Source of the DNA: DASTHS01 sp035718085
Lineage (GTDB): Bacteria > Actinomycetota > Acidimicrobiia > Acidimicrobiales > Palsa-688
Reading direction: 5' to 3'
Assembly (NCBI GenBank): GCA_035718085.1
Contig: DASTHS010000014.1
Span: forward strand, 1 to 13,211
Length of the DNA: 13,211 nt
The notes under the pieces are model-generated. The model did not search any database. It worked only from the letters and a program-made list of their open reading frames with translations, and was not told the DNA's origin. Position numbers and translations under genes: made by a program. This document shows, in pieces, positions 12,618 through 13,211 of the stretch (positions are counted from its first letter, which is position 1; each line of letters begins with the position of its first letter).

Positions 12618-13211
12618 ATGCCCGGCTCACCCACCCGCCCCCGCCCTCGGTCGACCGCCGGCGCCGGGCGCCCGCTGGCGGTGGCCACGATGGCCCTGGC
12701 GATCGCCGGGTGCGGCGCCAGCGCCACGCACACGGCGTCGGGGTCCCCGGCCACGCCGGCCGGCAGCGCCGGCCACGCCAACGGAGGTCACGTCAGCACG
12801 CCCACGACGACGGCGCCGACGACCCTGACCGGCGCCGACGTGGCCTGGACCCTGCCGGCCGGCGCCAGCCGGATGGCGGTGGTCGTGCACGGCGGCACCG
12901 TCGACCTGCTCGGCGGCTTGGCGACCGGGGACGTGTCGACGACGCGCGTCGTGCGCCTCGACACCGCCGCCGCGACGGCCACGACGGCCGGCAGCCTCGT
13001 CACCGCGGTGCACGACACCGCAGGCGGCCCCGACGGCAGCGCCGACCTGGTGCTCGGCGGGGGCGCCGCCACCGAGCGCAGCGACGTGCAGCTGTTCGAG
13101 CACGGCACGACGGCCAGCAACGCGACCACGGTCGCCCACCTGCCGGCGCCCCGCAGCGACGCGGGCGCCGTGACCCTCGGGGCGACCACCTACCTGCTCG
13201 GCGGGTTCGGG
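12618..13211 (+). CDS. Predicted lipoprotein with Kelch-like repeats, 3' end beyond window
   Basis: The open frame has no stop before the right edge (198 residues visible). The N-terminus has a basic stretch, a hydrophobic core and the lipobox LAIAGC with C32, so export and lipid anchoring on the outer face of the cytoplasmic membrane are expected. A Thr/Ser/Pro/Gly-rich linker of about 40 residues follows. From about residue 78, repeated units of the form hydrophobic strand, GG or LLGG, variable loop, then a PRSDAG-type turn (VDLLGG, LVLGGG, LPAPRSDAGAV, TYLLGGFG) resemble Kelch beta-propeller blades. The role is unknown; such proteins are commonly surface binding or sensing proteins. A promoter candidate and palindrome precede it, and it appears independent of the tRNA gene. 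Confidence 0.82.
   Translation, partial: MPGSPTRPRPRSTAGAGRPLAVATMALAIAGCGASATHTASGSPATPAGSAGHANGGHVSTPTTTAPTTLTGADVAWTLPAGASRMAVVVHGGTVDLLGGLATGDVSTTRVVRLDTAAATATTAGSLVTAVHDTAGGPDGSADLVLGGGAATERSDVQLFEHGTTASNATTVAHLPAPRSDAGAVTLGATTYLLGGFG

Noticed and set aside
1..13211. Mobile element, prophage, CRISPR, toxin-antitoxin or biosynthetic cluster
   Set aside because: No transposase, integrase, array-like repeat, small paired ORFs or synthase domains were seen; the genes are ordinary chromosomal metabolism and information genes.

Overview
The window is about 13.2 kb of very GC-rich bacterial chromosome with strong G/C preference at third codon positions, frequent GTG starts, many 1-4 base stop/start overlaps and start codons sitting just downstream of TANNNT boxes. 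Together with the closest family resemblances (a mycobacterial-type GlpD, a DUF2630 protein, a HAD/GH65 pair) this points to an actinobacterium. A deep-branching lineage such as Acidimicrobiia is possible, but that is inference. All genes look intact. I see no insertion sequence, phage gene, CRISPR array or base-composition break.

Left part, minus strand (1-3443): four genes joined end to end by overlapping stop and start codons. In order of transcription they are an AlkB-type Fe(II)/2-oxoglutarate dioxygenase, a CysQ-type 3'-phosphoadenosine phosphatase, CysD and CysN. CysN runs off the left edge. CysD and CysN make APS from sulfate, and CysQ removes the PAP/PAPS by-product pool. The AlkB-type gene at the head is the unexpected member.

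Middle part, plus strand (3719-8710): glpD, then a beta-phosphoglucomutase-like HAD protein and a GH65 glycoside phosphorylase/hydrolase separated by one base. The last two form a standard disaccharide-to-glucose-6-phosphate module. A spacer of about 275 bases (3444-3718) divides this block from the sulfur operon and carries divergent promoter candidates and an operator-like palindrome. GC-rich hairpins (8719-8753) separate GH65 from a convergent small DUF2630 gene (8796-9053, minus).

Right part, plus strand (9259-13211): a group-2-like sigma-70 factor with an ECF-type promoter candidate, then gltX (glutamyl-tRNA synthetase) overlapping a YdcF/DUF218 membrane-anchored protein, a tRNA-Gln(CUG) gene followed by a strong hairpin, and the 5' part of a lipoprotein with Kelch-like repeats that runs off the right edge.

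The content is mostly housekeeping metabolism. I do not see a clearly new multi-gene system. The points most worth a second look are the AlkB gene translationally chained to cysQ-cysD-cysN, the ECF-like promoter of the sigma factor, a recurring leaderless-start signature, and two palindromes placed over -35 regions.
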